From an uncultured Clostridia bacterium (GTDB lineage Bacteria > Bacillota > Clostridia > TANB77 > CAG-508): DNA of 41,614 bases. The notes beneath the pieces were generated by a model, which did no database searches, had not been told where the DNA came from, and saw only the letters and a list, made by a program, of their open reading frames with translations. The stretch covers positions 1-41,614 of the forward strand of contig CANRGT010000014.1 in assembly GCA_947630185.1 (NCBI GenBank). The letters run 5' to 3'. This document shows, piece by piece, positions 6,398-14,988 of the stretch (positions are counted from its first letter, which is position 1; each line of letters opens with the position of its first letter). The position numbers and the translations under genes were made by a program.

Positions 6398-8980
6398 ATG
6401 TTACAACTAAAAAATATTACCAAAAATTATTTATCAGGAGAAAACGAAGTTCAAGCATTAAAAGGAATTAGTGTTGAATTTAGAAAAAGTGAATTTGTAT
6501 CTATTTTAGGTCCAAGTGGTTGTGGAAAAACAACTTTGCTTAATATCATAGGTGGATTAGATAGGTACACTTCTGGAGATTTAATAATTAATGGAAAATC
6601 TACAAAAGAATTTAAAGATAGAGATTGGGATGCATATAGAAATTATTCAGTAGGATTTGTTTTTCAAAATTATAATTTAATACCACATCAAACAGTACTA
6701 TCAAATGTAGAGCTTGCACTTACTCTTTCAGGTGTTTCTAAATCAGAAAGAAGAAAAAGAGCAATAGAGGCTTTAAAAAGTGTAGGACTTGGAGACCAAA
6801 TTCATAAAAAGCCTAATCAAATGTCTGGTGGGCAAATGCAAAGGGTTGCAATAGCAAGGGCATTAGTAAATAACCCAGATATAATCTTAGCAGATGAGCC
6901 AACAGGAGCACTTGACACGGTTACCAGTAATCAGATTATGGAAATCTTAAAAAGCATTTCAAAAGATAAATTAATAATTATGGTAACTCATAATGGAGAA
7001 TTAGCAGAAAAATATTCTTCAAGAATAATAAAAGTATTAGATGGAAAAGTAATAGAAGATTCAGATCCTTATGAGTCAAAAGAGGAGAAAAAGGAAGATA
7101 CTAAAAAGAGAAGAACATCTATGAAATTCTTTACGGCATTAAGGCTTAGCTTAAATAACTTAATGACTAAAAAGGGAAGAACATTTCTAACTTCTTTTGC
7201 AGGAAGCATTGGAATTATAGGAATTGCACTTATATTATCAATTTCAAATGGTGTGCAAAACTATATTGATAAAGTTCAAGAGGATACACTTTCTTCATAT
7301 CCAATAACTTTGCAAGAGCAATCCGTTGATATGTCAAGCATAATGACATCCTTCATGGAATTGAATGAAGATAGAAATCATGAGGATGGAAAAATTTATT
7401 CAGTAGAAATTATGGGAGATATGCTAAGCACAATGTCTAGCAAGATAGAAAAGAATAATCTAAAAGAATTTAAAAAATATTTAGATTCTGAAGAAAATGA
7501 AATTACAAAAAATAGCAATGCAATACAATATGCATATAATTTAAATCTTAATTTGTATTCTTCAAATACTAAAGATGGAATAGTTCAGGTAAATCCTAAC
7601 CAAGTAATGAAAATTGTAGGATTACAAAGTGAGCTACCAGAAGCAATGCAAGGGCAGGCATCCATAATGATGAGCGGTAATAATATTTGGCAAGAAATGT
7701 TAGATAATGAGGAATTACTTAAATCACAATATGATGTTTTAGCAGGAAAATGGCCAGAAAAATATAACGAAGTGGTTTTAATTGTAAATGAAAATAATGA
7801 AGTTAGTGATTATATGCTATATTCATTAGGAATAAAAGATCAAGATGAATTAAAAGACAAAATGCAGGACATAAAAGATGGTAAAGAAGTAGAAAAAACT
7901 GAAGAAGAAGTTTTTAGCTATGATGATTTATTAGATTTATCATTTAAATTGGTTTTAAATACAGATTATTATAAAAAAGAACATGGTGTATGGAATGATA
8001 AAAGTGATGATAAAGATTATATGAAAAAATTAGTAGACAAGGCAGAAAGTATAAATATAGTAGGAATTATAAGACCAAATAGCGCATCAATAAATACAGC
8101 CTTAGCAAATGGAATAGGATATAGTAAAGATTTAAAAGAATATGTTATAAATAAAATAAATGAAGCGGAAATTGTAAAAGAGCAAAAGAAAGATAAAAAT
8201 GTAAATGTATTTACAGGAATTGATTTCCCTGAGGATAAAGATGATGCAAGTTTTAGCTTTAATGATTTATCAACCGAGCAGAAAATGAAGCTTGCTACAT
8301 TAAGCCAAGAAGAACTTGCAAAACTAATGCAAACATATGCAGATAATGCAAAAGCAAGTTATGAAGATAACTTATCAAAATTAGGTGTTGTAAATTTAGA
8401 TGAACCAAGTGCAATTTATATTTATCCAACAAATTTTGAAGCAAAAGAGAATATAACTGAAGAAATTGAGAATTATAATACAAGACAAAGAGAAGATGGA
8501 AAAGAGGAAAATGTTATTACTTATACAGATATGATAGGAATTATGATGAATTCAGTATCAGTAATAATTGATGTAATTAGCTATGTTTTAATTGCATTTG
8601 TTTCAATTTCATTAATAGTTTCATCAATTATGATAGGAATTATAACATATATTTCAGTATTAGAAAGAACAAAAGAAATTGGTATTTTAAGAGCTATTGG
8701 TGCATCTAAAAAGGATATTTCAAGAGTATTCAATGCTGAAACTTTAATTGTTGGCTTAGTTGCAGGTGCATTAGGAATTGGAATCACAGTACTATTATGT
8801 ATACCAATAAATGCATTAATTGCTGCACTTTCAGGAGTAAGTGGTGTATCTGCTGCATTACCATTTAAAGCAGGAATTGTATTAGTTATAATTAGTATGA
8901 TTCTTACTATGATAGCTGGTTTAATACCATCTAAGATGGCAAGTAAAAAAGACCCAGTTGAAGCTTTGAGGACAGAGTAA
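6398..8980 (+). CDS. Fused ABC transporter ATPase-FtsX permease (MacB/BceAB-like)
   Basis: An 860-aa single-chain transporter. Residues 1-225 form an ABC ATPase of the LolD/MacB class: Walker A GPSGCGKT at 38-45, Q-loop near 90, signature SGGQ at 143-146, Walker B IILADEP at 162-168, then the H-loop MVTHN. Residues about 245-860 are the permease: one membrane helix near 260-285, a large extracytoplasmic domain of about 430 residues rich in Asp/Lys/Asn, and a C-terminal FtsX domain with three helices and the usual ERTKEIGILRAIGAS segment. Such fusions usually export peptides or work on membrane or antibiotic stress; the substrate cannot be read from sequence. No kinase/regulator pair lies next to it. 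AAAGGAGAT precedes the start. Confidence 0.9.
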   Translation: MLQLKNITKNYLSGENEVQALKGISVEFRKSEFVSILGPSGCGKTTLLNIIGGLDRYTSGDLIINGKSTKEFKDRDWDAYRNYSVGFVFQNYNLIPHQTVLSNVELALTLSGVSKSERRKRAIEALKSVGLGDQIHKKPNQMSGGQMQRVAIARALVNNPDIILADEPTGALDTVTSNQIMEILKSISKDKLIIMVTHNGELAEKYSSRIIKVLDGKVIEDSDPYESKEEKKEDTKKRRTSMKFFTALRLSLNNLMTKKGRTFLTSFAGSIGIIGIALILSISNGVQNYIDKVQEDTLSSYPITLQEQSVDMSSIMTSFMELNEDRNHEDGKIYSVEIMGDMLSTMSSKIEKNNLKEFKKYLDSEENEITKNSNAIQYAYNLNLNLYSSNTKDGIVQVNPNQVMKIVGLQSELPEAMQGQASIMMSGNNIWQEMLDNEELLKSQYDVLAGKWPEKYNEVVLIVNENNEVSDYMLYSLGIKDQDELKDKMQDIKDGKEVEKTEEEVFSYDDLLDLSFKLVLNTDYYKKEHGVWNDKSDDKDYMKKLVDKAESINIVGIIRPNSASINTALANGIGYSKDLKEYVINKINEAEIVKEQKKDKNVNVFTGIDFPEDKDDASFSFNDLSTEQKMKLATLSQEELAKLMQTYADNAKASYEDNLSKLGVVNLDEPSAIYIYPTNFEAKENITEEIENYNTRQREDGKEENVITYTDMIGIMMNSVSVIIDVISYVLIAFVSISLIVSSIMIGIITYISVLERTKEIGILRAIGASKKDISRVFNAETLIVGLVAGALGIGITVLLCIPINALIAALSGVSGVSAALPFKAGIVLVIISMILTMIAGLIPSKMASKKDPVEALRTE

Positions 8981-9098
8981 GATACTAAATTGTATAGTAA
9001 TGGGATATAATAAGAAGAACGATAGCAAAAAAAGTAAACATAAAGCAGTAAAAGCTTAAAAATTATAATAAAAAAGATCAGAAAAGGAGGGAAAACGT

Positions 9099-10049
9099 AT
9101 GCTAGAAATGTACAATACAGATATTGAAACAAATAAAACAACAAAAGTAAAAGAATATAAAAAAGGTAATTGGATAAATCTAGTTGCGCCCTCTGAAGAA
9201 GAAATAAAAGAAGTATGTGAAAATGTAAAAATACAAGACGAATTTATTAGGTATGCATTAGACTTTGAAGAAAAAGCCAGAATTGATTTAGAAGAAGATG
9301 ATCAAACCACCTTATTTGTTATAGATGTTCCAATTCGTGAAAAAGAGGACGAAAATATTGTATACAGTACAATGCCAATTGGTATTATTCTAGTTAGAGA
9401 TGACTATTTTATAACAGTTTCAATTAGAAAAAATGACATTATTCAAGGCTTTACTAAGGGTAATATGAAAAATGTAATTACCTACAAAAAAAGTAGATTT
9501 CTATTACAAATTTTATATACAAATTCATCATATTACTTAAATTTATTAAAGAAAATTAACAAAGAAACAGAAATAGCAGAGTCTGATTTAAAAAATTCTA
9601 TGAGAAATAAAGAACTATTAAAGTTATTAAGTTTAGAAAAAAGCTTAGTATATTTTACAACCTCTTTAAAATCAAATGAATCTGTTATGGAAAAAACAAT
9701 GAGAGGAAAAATAATTAGACTTTATGAAGAAGACGAAGATTTGCTAGAAGATGCAATTATTGAAAATAGGCAATCTATTGAAATGGCAAAAATATATAGT
9801 GATATTTTAAATGGGACTATGGATGCCTATGCTTCAATAATATCTAATAACTTAAATAGAGTTATGAAAGTCTTAACCTCAATTACTATTATTTTATCAG
9901 TGCCTACAATGATAGCAAGCTATTGGGGAATGAATGTACCAGTTCCACTTCAACATAATCCGTTTGGCTTTTTAATTATAATAGGAATTTCTATTCTTAT
10001 TTCAATAGTAGTAACATGGTGGCTAAACAAGCAAAATATGCTAAAATAG
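9099..10049 (+). CDS. corA: CorA-family magnesium/divalent cation channel
   Basis: A 316-aa protein with a cytoplasmic alpha/beta and long-helix N-terminal part (1-250), then two C-terminal membrane helices (about 255-275 and 285-308) joined by the selectivity motif YWGMN (GMN at 277-279). The family forms pentameric Mg2+ channels. The C-terminus ends in basic residues (WWLNKQNMLK), as usual. AAGGAGGG sits 7 nt upstream of the ATG. It lies 118 bp after the ABC transporter with no clear terminator between, so the two could share a transcript. Confidence 0.92.
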   Translation: MLEMYNTDIETNKTTKVKEYKKGNWINLVAPSEEEIKEVCENVKIQDEFIRYALDFEEKARIDLEEDDQTTLFVIDVPIREKEDENIVYSTMPIGIILVRDDYFITVSIRKNDIIQGFTKGNMKNVITYKKSRFLLQILYTNSSYYLNLLKKINKETEIAESDLKNSMRNKELLKLLSLEKSLVYFTTSLKSNESVMEKTMRGKIIRLYEEDEDLLEDAIIENRQSIEMAKIYSDILNGTMDAYASIISNNLNRVMKVLTSITIILSVPTMIASYWGMNVPVPLQHNPFGFLIIIGISILISIVVTWWLNKQNMLK

Positions 10050-10162
10050 CAAAAAAATACAAAATTGTATAAATATGCCTCTAAAACAAAGAATAAAAAA
10101 ATAAAAATAGAATATACTAAATCATGAAGACATTTTTTTATAAAAAAAGGAGGCTAGCTAAA

Positions 10163-10351
10163 ATGAAAGTTATAGATAAAATAGCACTTGCATTAGTTAT
10201 AATTGGTGCGATCAACTGGGGATTAATAGGAATATTCAATTTTAATTTAGTAGATACAATTTTTGGTGTTATGTCAGTAATAAGTAGAATTATATACATC
10301 CTAGTTGGTATATCAGGATTATGGGCAATAAAGATTTTATTTGATAAATAG
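10163..10351 (+). CDS. DUF378 family small membrane protein (YuzA-like)
   Basis: A 62-aa protein with two membrane helices: KIALALVIIGAINWGLIGIF, then an Asn/Phe/Asp-Leu-Val-Asp segment and IIYILVGISGLWAI. The GAINWGLIG pattern is the hallmark of DUF378. Its function is unknown. I chose ATG 10163 because AAAGGAGG (10147-10154) lies 8 nt before it; a longer frame from 10124 would place that ribosome binding site inside the gene. Confidence 0.88.
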   Translation: MKVIDKIALALVIIGAINWGLIGIFNFNLVDTIFGVMSVISRIIYILVGISGLWAIKILFDK

Positions 10352-10380
10352 GATTTTCTTAATTTATAATTAATAGTTAA

Positions 10381-10498
10381 ATAAAAAAATATCATAATTT
10401 TTGCACCTTGTTGTCGCGTCGCAATCGTTACGATTGCTCGCTCCATACGCGCTTCGCTTGAACGCTACGCGGTGCTACAAATTATGATATTTTTTTAT
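10381..10498. repeat. GC-rich islet with 20-bp perfect inverted ends (copy 1)
   Basis: The 20 bases at 10381-10400 are perfectly complementary to 10479-10498. Inside follow GCACC/GGTGC (10403-10407, 10471-10475) and a perfect 7-bp hairpin GCAATCG-TTA-CGATTGC. The middle is far more GC-rich (TCGCGTCGC, ACGCGCTTCGCTTG, AACGCTACGCGG) than its surroundings. A related, partial copy follows at about 10537. This looks like a small non-autonomous or REP-like repeat. It may also end transcription from the DUF378 gene. Confidence 0.7.
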
Positions 10499-10536
10499 AG
10501 AATATAAAATTAGAAATTCATTACTACTATATAGTA

Positions 10537-10610
10537 GACTGCTCCAAGCGCACTTCACTTCGTTACGTTTGAACGCTACGCGGTGCTTACAAACTATAAT
10601 GTTTTTTCTT
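10537..10610. repeat. GC-rich islet, diverged copy 2
   Basis: It shares GCTCCA, then a GCGC-CTTC-CTT stretch, GAACGCTACGCGGTGCT, ACAAA and the T-run with copy 1 in the same order and orientation, but lacks the matching left inverted end. It contains an internal partial duplication (CACTTCACTTCGTTACGTTTG). Confidence 0.6.
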
Positions 10611-10654
10611 TTATGTAAAATAAAAAAATATTATAATTTATAATATAGAAACGA

Positions 10655-10683
10655 TTGAAAAATAAGTAAATTTACTATATAAT
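10655..10683 (+). promoter_or_regulatory. Promoter of the ABC-F gene
   Basis: -35 TTGAAA (10655-10660), a 17-nt spacer, -10 TATAAT (10678-10683). The start codon is 35 nt downstream, with AAAGGAGG before it. Confidence 0.7.
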
Positions 10684-10717
10684 ATCAAACATAAGTAAAT
10701 AAAGGAGGAAAAAATAA

Positions 10718-12298
10718 ATGTTAACTGCTACAGGAGTTACAGTTCGTTTTGGTAAAAGAACTTTATTTGAAGATGTTAATATTAAATTTAATAAAGGCTG
10801 TTGCTATGGAATTATTGGAGCAAATGGTTCTGGAAAATCAACTTTTTTGAAAGTTTTATCTGGTGAGATTGAGCCAAGCAAAGGTGAAGTTTCAAAAGAG
10901 AAGACAGAAAGAATATCAGTATTAAAACAAGACCACTTTGCATTTGAAGAATATACAGTAATGGACACCGTTATTATGGGTAATAGTGAGCTTTATCAAA
11001 TTATGAAGGAAAAAGATGCAATATATAGTAAACCTGATTTTTCAGAAGAAGATGGTATGAGAGCTGCAAAATTAGAAGAAAGATTTAGCGAGTTAGATGG
11101 TTGGAATGCTGAAACTGATGGTGCAGTTTTATTAAATGATTTAGGAATAGAGCCAGAAAAACACTATATGCAAATGAAGGATTTAGAGGCAAAGGATAAA
11201 GTAAAAGTATTACTTGCACAAGCTTTATTTGGAAATCCTGATATTTTATTATTAGACGAGCCTACAAACGACTTGGATTTAAAAAGCATTAGCTGGTTAG
11301 AAGAATTTTTAATAAATTTTGAAAATACAGTTATTGTAGTATCACATGATAGATATTTTTTAAATAAAGTATGTACACATATTGCAGATGTGGATTTTGG
11401 AAAGATTAAAGTATATCCAGGAAATTATGATTTCTGGTATGAATCAAGTCAGCTTGCATTAAAACAAATGAAAGAAGCAAATAAAAAGAAAGAGGAAAAA
11501 ATTAAAGAGTTACAAGACTTTATTGCAAGATTTAGTGCAAATGCTTCAAAATCAAAGCAAGCAACATCAAGAAAGAAATCACTTGAAAAAATTGAATTAG
11601 ATGAAATAAAACCATCTAATAGAAAATATCCATACATAGATTTCAAGCCAGATAGAGAGCCTGGAAAAGAAATATTGCATGTAAAAAATATTTCAAAAAC
11701 AATAAATGGTGAAAAACTATTAAATAATGTTTCATTTACAGTAAAACAAAATGATAAAATAGCATTTTTAGCAGATAATGAAAATGCAAAAACAGTTTTA
11801 TTTCAGATAATAGCAGGAGAAATGGAGCCAGATGAGGGAGAACTTGTATGGGGAACTACAATTACTCAAAATTATTTTCCAAAAGATAATAATTATTTAT
11901 TTGATACAGACCTTTCAATTACAGATTGGCTAAGACAATATTCAAAAGACCCTGATGAAACTTATGTAAGAAGCTTTTTAGGAAGAATGTTATTTTCGGG
12001 AGAAGAAGCTTTAAAGAAAGTAAATGTTCTATCAGGTGGAGAAAAAGTAAGATGTGTATTTTCAAAAATGATGCTTTCAGGTGCAAATTTCTTAATTTTT
12101 GATGAGCCTACAAACCATTTAGATATGGAATCAATTACTGCATTAAATGAAGGAATGAAGAAATTTAAAGGAAATATGTTATTTACTTCACATGACCACC
12201 AACTTATGCAAACAGTTGCAAATAGAATAATTGATTTAAAGCCAGATGGAATTGTTGATAGAGAAGTAACTTATAATGAATATTTGGGTGTAGAGTAA
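10718..12298 (+). CDS. ykpA: ABC-F ATPase, YkpA type
   Basis: A 526-aa soluble twin ATPase of the ABC-F class, which act on ribosomes rather than in membranes. Walker A of domain 1 is GANGSGKS (34-41), Walker B LLLDEPTNDLD, then the linker with KSKQATSRKK, and domain 2 with signature LSGGEKVR and Walker B FLIFDEPTNHLD. Long stretches (CCYGIIGANGSGKSTFLK; NFENTVIVVSHDR; YDFWYESSQLALK) match my memory of B. subtilis YkpA. The second Walker A is degenerate (ADNENAKT), which is also the case in YkpA. The first signature is LEAKDKVK instead of a Gly-containing loop, more degenerate than usual. The role is probably ribosome-associated; resistance is not implied. Confidence 0.92.
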   Translation: MLTATGVTVRFGKRTLFEDVNIKFNKGCCYGIIGANGSGKSTFLKVLSGEIEPSKGEVSKEKTERISVLKQDHFAFEEYTVMDTVIMGNSELYQIMKEKDAIYSKPDFSEEDGMRAAKLEERFSELDGWNAETDGAVLLNDLGIEPEKHYMQMKDLEAKDKVKVLLAQALFGNPDILLLDEPTNDLDLKSISWLEEFLINFENTVIVVSHDRYFLNKVCTHIADVDFGKIKVYPGNYDFWYESSQLALKQMKEANKKKEEKIKELQDFIARFSANASKSKQATSRKKSLEKIELDEIKPSNRKYPYIDFKPDREPGKEILHVKNISKTINGEKLLNNVSFTVKQNDKIAFLADNENAKTVLFQIIAGEMEPDEGELVWGTTITQNYFPKDNNYLFDTDLSITDWLRQYSKDPDETYVRSFLGRMLFSGEEALKKVNVLSGGEKVRCVFSKMMLSGANFLIFDEPTNHLDMESITALNEGMKKFKGNMLFTSHDHQLMQTVANRIIDLKPDGIVDREVTYNEYLGVE

Positions 12299-12311
12299 GA
12301 GAGGTAAAGTT

Positions 12312-14505
12312 ATGGAAGTACAAGAAAAAATTGCAAATCGAATAGCAGAAGAATTAAACATAAAATTATTACAGGTAACTAAAACCATACAATTAATTGA
12401 TGAAGGAAATACAATTCCATTTATCGCACGTTATAGAAAAGAAGTAACTCGGTGGGCTTTCAGATGAAGTATTAAGAGATTTTGGAGAAAAACTAACTTA
12501 TCTTCGCAATTTAGAAGCAAGAAAAGATGAAGTAAGAACTTCTATTGAGAATCAGGGTAAGTTAACAGAAGAAATAGTAATAGCATTAGAAAATGCGAAA
12601 ACTCTATCTGAAGTTGAAGATATATATAGACCATATAAACAGAAAAAGAAAACAAGAGCTACAATAGCAAAAGCAAAGGGCTTAGAGCCATTAGCAGAAG
12701 TTATATTAGAGCAAAAAGAAACAAAACCGATAGAAGAAATAGCACTACAATATGTAACTAAACCAGAAGAAATAGATGAAAATACACCAAAAGAGAAAAT
12801 AGTGGAAAGTGTAGAAGATGCAATTCAAGGAGCAAAAGATATTATTGCTGAAATGATTTCTGATAACCCTGAATATAGAAAACAAATAAAAAGAAGATGT
12901 TATAGAGATGGATTTATTGTAACTAAAGCAACAAATCCAGAAGAAAAAACAGCATATAATATGTATTATGAATTTAATGAAAAGGTAAATAGAATACCAA
13001 GCCATAGAATATTAGCAATAAATCGTGGAGAAAAAGAAGAAGCTTTAAAAGTAAAGTTAGATAAAAATGAAGAAGATATTTTAGGTTACATAAAGCAAGA
13101 CATAATTAAAGGAAAAACACAATTTACTGAAATTTTAGAAGACACTATTTTAGATAGTTGGCAAAGACTAATAGAGCCATCTATCGATAGAGAAATTCGT
13201 TCAGATTTAACCGAAAAGGCAGATGCACAAGCTATAAAAGTATTTGGAAAAAATGCAAAACCATTGTTATTAGCAGCACCACTTAAAGGCTACACTGTTA
13301 TGGGATTTGACCCAGCATACAGAACAGGTTGTAAAATTGCAGTTATTGACGAAACGGGAAAACTTTTAGCAACAACTACTGTATATCCAACAGAACCACA
13401 AAATGATGTAGAAGGTGCAAAAAAAGAACTAATAAATTTAATAAAGAGATATAAAGTAGGTGTTATAGCTATTGGAAATGGTACAGCATCTCGTGAATCT
13501 GAAAGTTTTGTATCAAATATGATAAAAGAAATAGACGAAGATGTGCATTATGCAATAGTAAGTGAAGCTGGAGCTTCTGTATATTCTGCATCTAAGCTTG
13601 CAACAGAAGAATATCCAGATATAAATGTATCTTTAAGAGGTGCAATTTCAATTGCAAGAAGGCTTCAAGATCCACTTGCTGAGCTTGTAAAAATAGATCC
13701 AAAAGCAATTGGAGTAGGGCAATATCAACATGATGTAGACCAGAAAAAGTTAACAGAAAGTTTGACAGGGGTTGTTGAAGATGCAGTAAATGAAGTTGGA
13801 GTTGACGTAAATACTGCAACACCATCACTTTTATCTTATGTTTCTGGAATAAATAAAACAATTGCTAACAATATTGTAAAATATAGAGATGAAAATGGAA
13901 AATTAAAAGAGAGAAAAGAGCTTTTAAAGGTAGATAAATTAGGAAAAGTTGCTTATGAGCAATGTGCAGGATTTATAAGAATACCTGGTGGAAAAAATCC
14001 ACTTGAAAATACAGCAGTTCACCCAGAAAGTTATGAAATTGCAGAAAACTTGCTTAAGAAAATAGGTTACAAAAAAGAGGATTTATTAAATAAAGCAAAA
14101 TTAAAAGAGATAAGAGCTAATTTAGCAGCCATAAGAATTCCAGAAACAGCACAAGAATTATCAGTAGGTGAGATGACTTTAAAAGATATAATAGATGAGT
14201 TATCAAAACCAGGTAGGGATCCAAGAGATGAAATGCCAAAACAAATTTTAAGAGCAGATGTATTAAAATTTGAAGATTTAATAGAAGGTATGACATTAAC
14301 TGGAACAGTTAGAAATGTAACAGATTTTGGCGCTTTTGTAGATATCGGTGTAAAGCATGATGGCTTAGTTCATATTTCAAATTTAAGCAATAGCTTTGTA
14401 AAAAATCCAGCAGATGTTGTTTCAGTAGGTGATATTGTTAAGGTTAAAGTAATTGGAATTGATAACGAAAGGCAAAAAGTTCAACTTTCTATGAAGGATG
14501 CATAA
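12312..14505 (+). CDS. tex: Tex-family RNA-binding transcription accessory protein, with a +1 shift at an in-frame CGG
   Basis: The N-terminal 46 codons (ending TIPFIARYRKEVT) reach CGG at 12450-12452 and would stop after six more codons. Skipping C12450 gives GGLSDEVLRDF, the normal Tex sequence (family: R-Y-R-K-E-x-T-G-G-L-D/S-E), and the frame stays open to 14505. The joined product is 730 aa, standard Tex length: N-terminal helical region, YqgF/RNase H-like domain (GFDPAYRTGCKIAVID), HhH motifs, and a C-terminal S1 domain (about 650-727, GTVRNVTDFGAFVDIGVKHD). Tex binds nucleic acids and affects transcription. The start is supported by GAGAGGTAAAG. It follows ykpA by 13 bp, so the two are likely co-transcribed. 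Confidence 0.93.
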
Positions 14506-14536
14506 AGCGATTAAAACATGTAATAAAATAAAAAAT

Positions 14537-14565
14537 TTGACATATAATTAAAAAGATGTTAAAAT
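14537..14565 (+). promoter_or_regulatory. Strong promoter of a candidate small RNA
   Basis: -35 TTGACA (14537-14542), a 17-nt spacer, -10 TAAAAT (14560-14565). It starts a short transcript that meets a terminator about 70 nt later. Confidence 0.7.
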
Positions 14566-14571
14566 ATATTT

Positions 14572-14643
14572 GACGTCAAGAAGTAACAACTCTTGAATAT
14601 GTACTTAAAAAGACTAGGAAGTATCGTTTCCTAGTCTTTTTTA
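14572..14643 (+). ncRNA. Candidate small RNA (two hairpins)
   Basis: The stretch from the predicted start near 14572 to the T-run at 14643 carries a 6-bp stem TCAAGA/TCTTGA around a 9-nt loop, a single-stranded linker GAATATGTACTT, and a strong terminator (AAAAAGACTAGGAA / TTTCCTAGTCTTTTTT). It has its own consensus promoter. No ribosome binding site or credible ORF is present. It is not a family I recognise. Confidence 0.55.
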
Positions 14644-14988
14644 TGCTAATCATTTAAATGTTTTACAATATACTGCTATTATTTTATCAAAATTTTCATT
14701 TGACATAAAAAAATTTTTACATAAAAATTCAAAAAAATCCAAAAAAGTATTTACATAATTTTAAATGTATGCTAAAATGTAAAAAGTTTTTTAATATCTG
14801 AAGCAGGAGAGATTATTTACAAAAAATAGTTTCTCCTTTAGTCGTGCAAAAAATAATTATTATAGATAAGGAGGTGCAATTTTTTAAGGTATTTAAATTA
14901 TTATATTTATAATATGTGTTTAGTTTTGTCTCTTTGAAAATATAATAATATAAATTATTGAAAAATTATCAATAAGGAGTAATGAAAA
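14644..14988 (+). promoter_or_regulatory. Promoter and structured 5' leader of helD-like gene
   Basis: Promoter TTTACA (14750-14755), 17 nt, TAAAAT (14773-14778) puts the start near 14785 and leaves a leader of about 200 nt. The leader has a hairpin at 14805-14837 (AGGAGA...TCTCCT with AT-rich inner pairs) and an orphan Shine-Dalgarno AAGGAGGTG near 14868 with no start codon after it. CTCCTT of the hairpin could alternatively pair with AAGGAG of the orphan site. No known riboswitch class is recognisable. The helD ribosome binding site (AAGGAGTAA) lies just before 14989. Confidence 0.45.

Noticed and set aside
8581..9144. Long minus-strand open frame opposite the 3' end of the ABC transporter gene
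   Set aside because: It is antisense to a well-supported FtsX domain, and its composition is what the AT-rich complement produces.
10124..10351. Longer 75-aa version of the DUF378 protein
   Set aside because: The strong AAAGGAGG at 10147-10154 lies inside the extension and points to ATG 10163, where the family sequence starts.
11680..12298. Degenerate second Walker A of the ABC-F protein as a sign of loss of function
   Set aside because: The same degeneration is normal in the YkpA branch.
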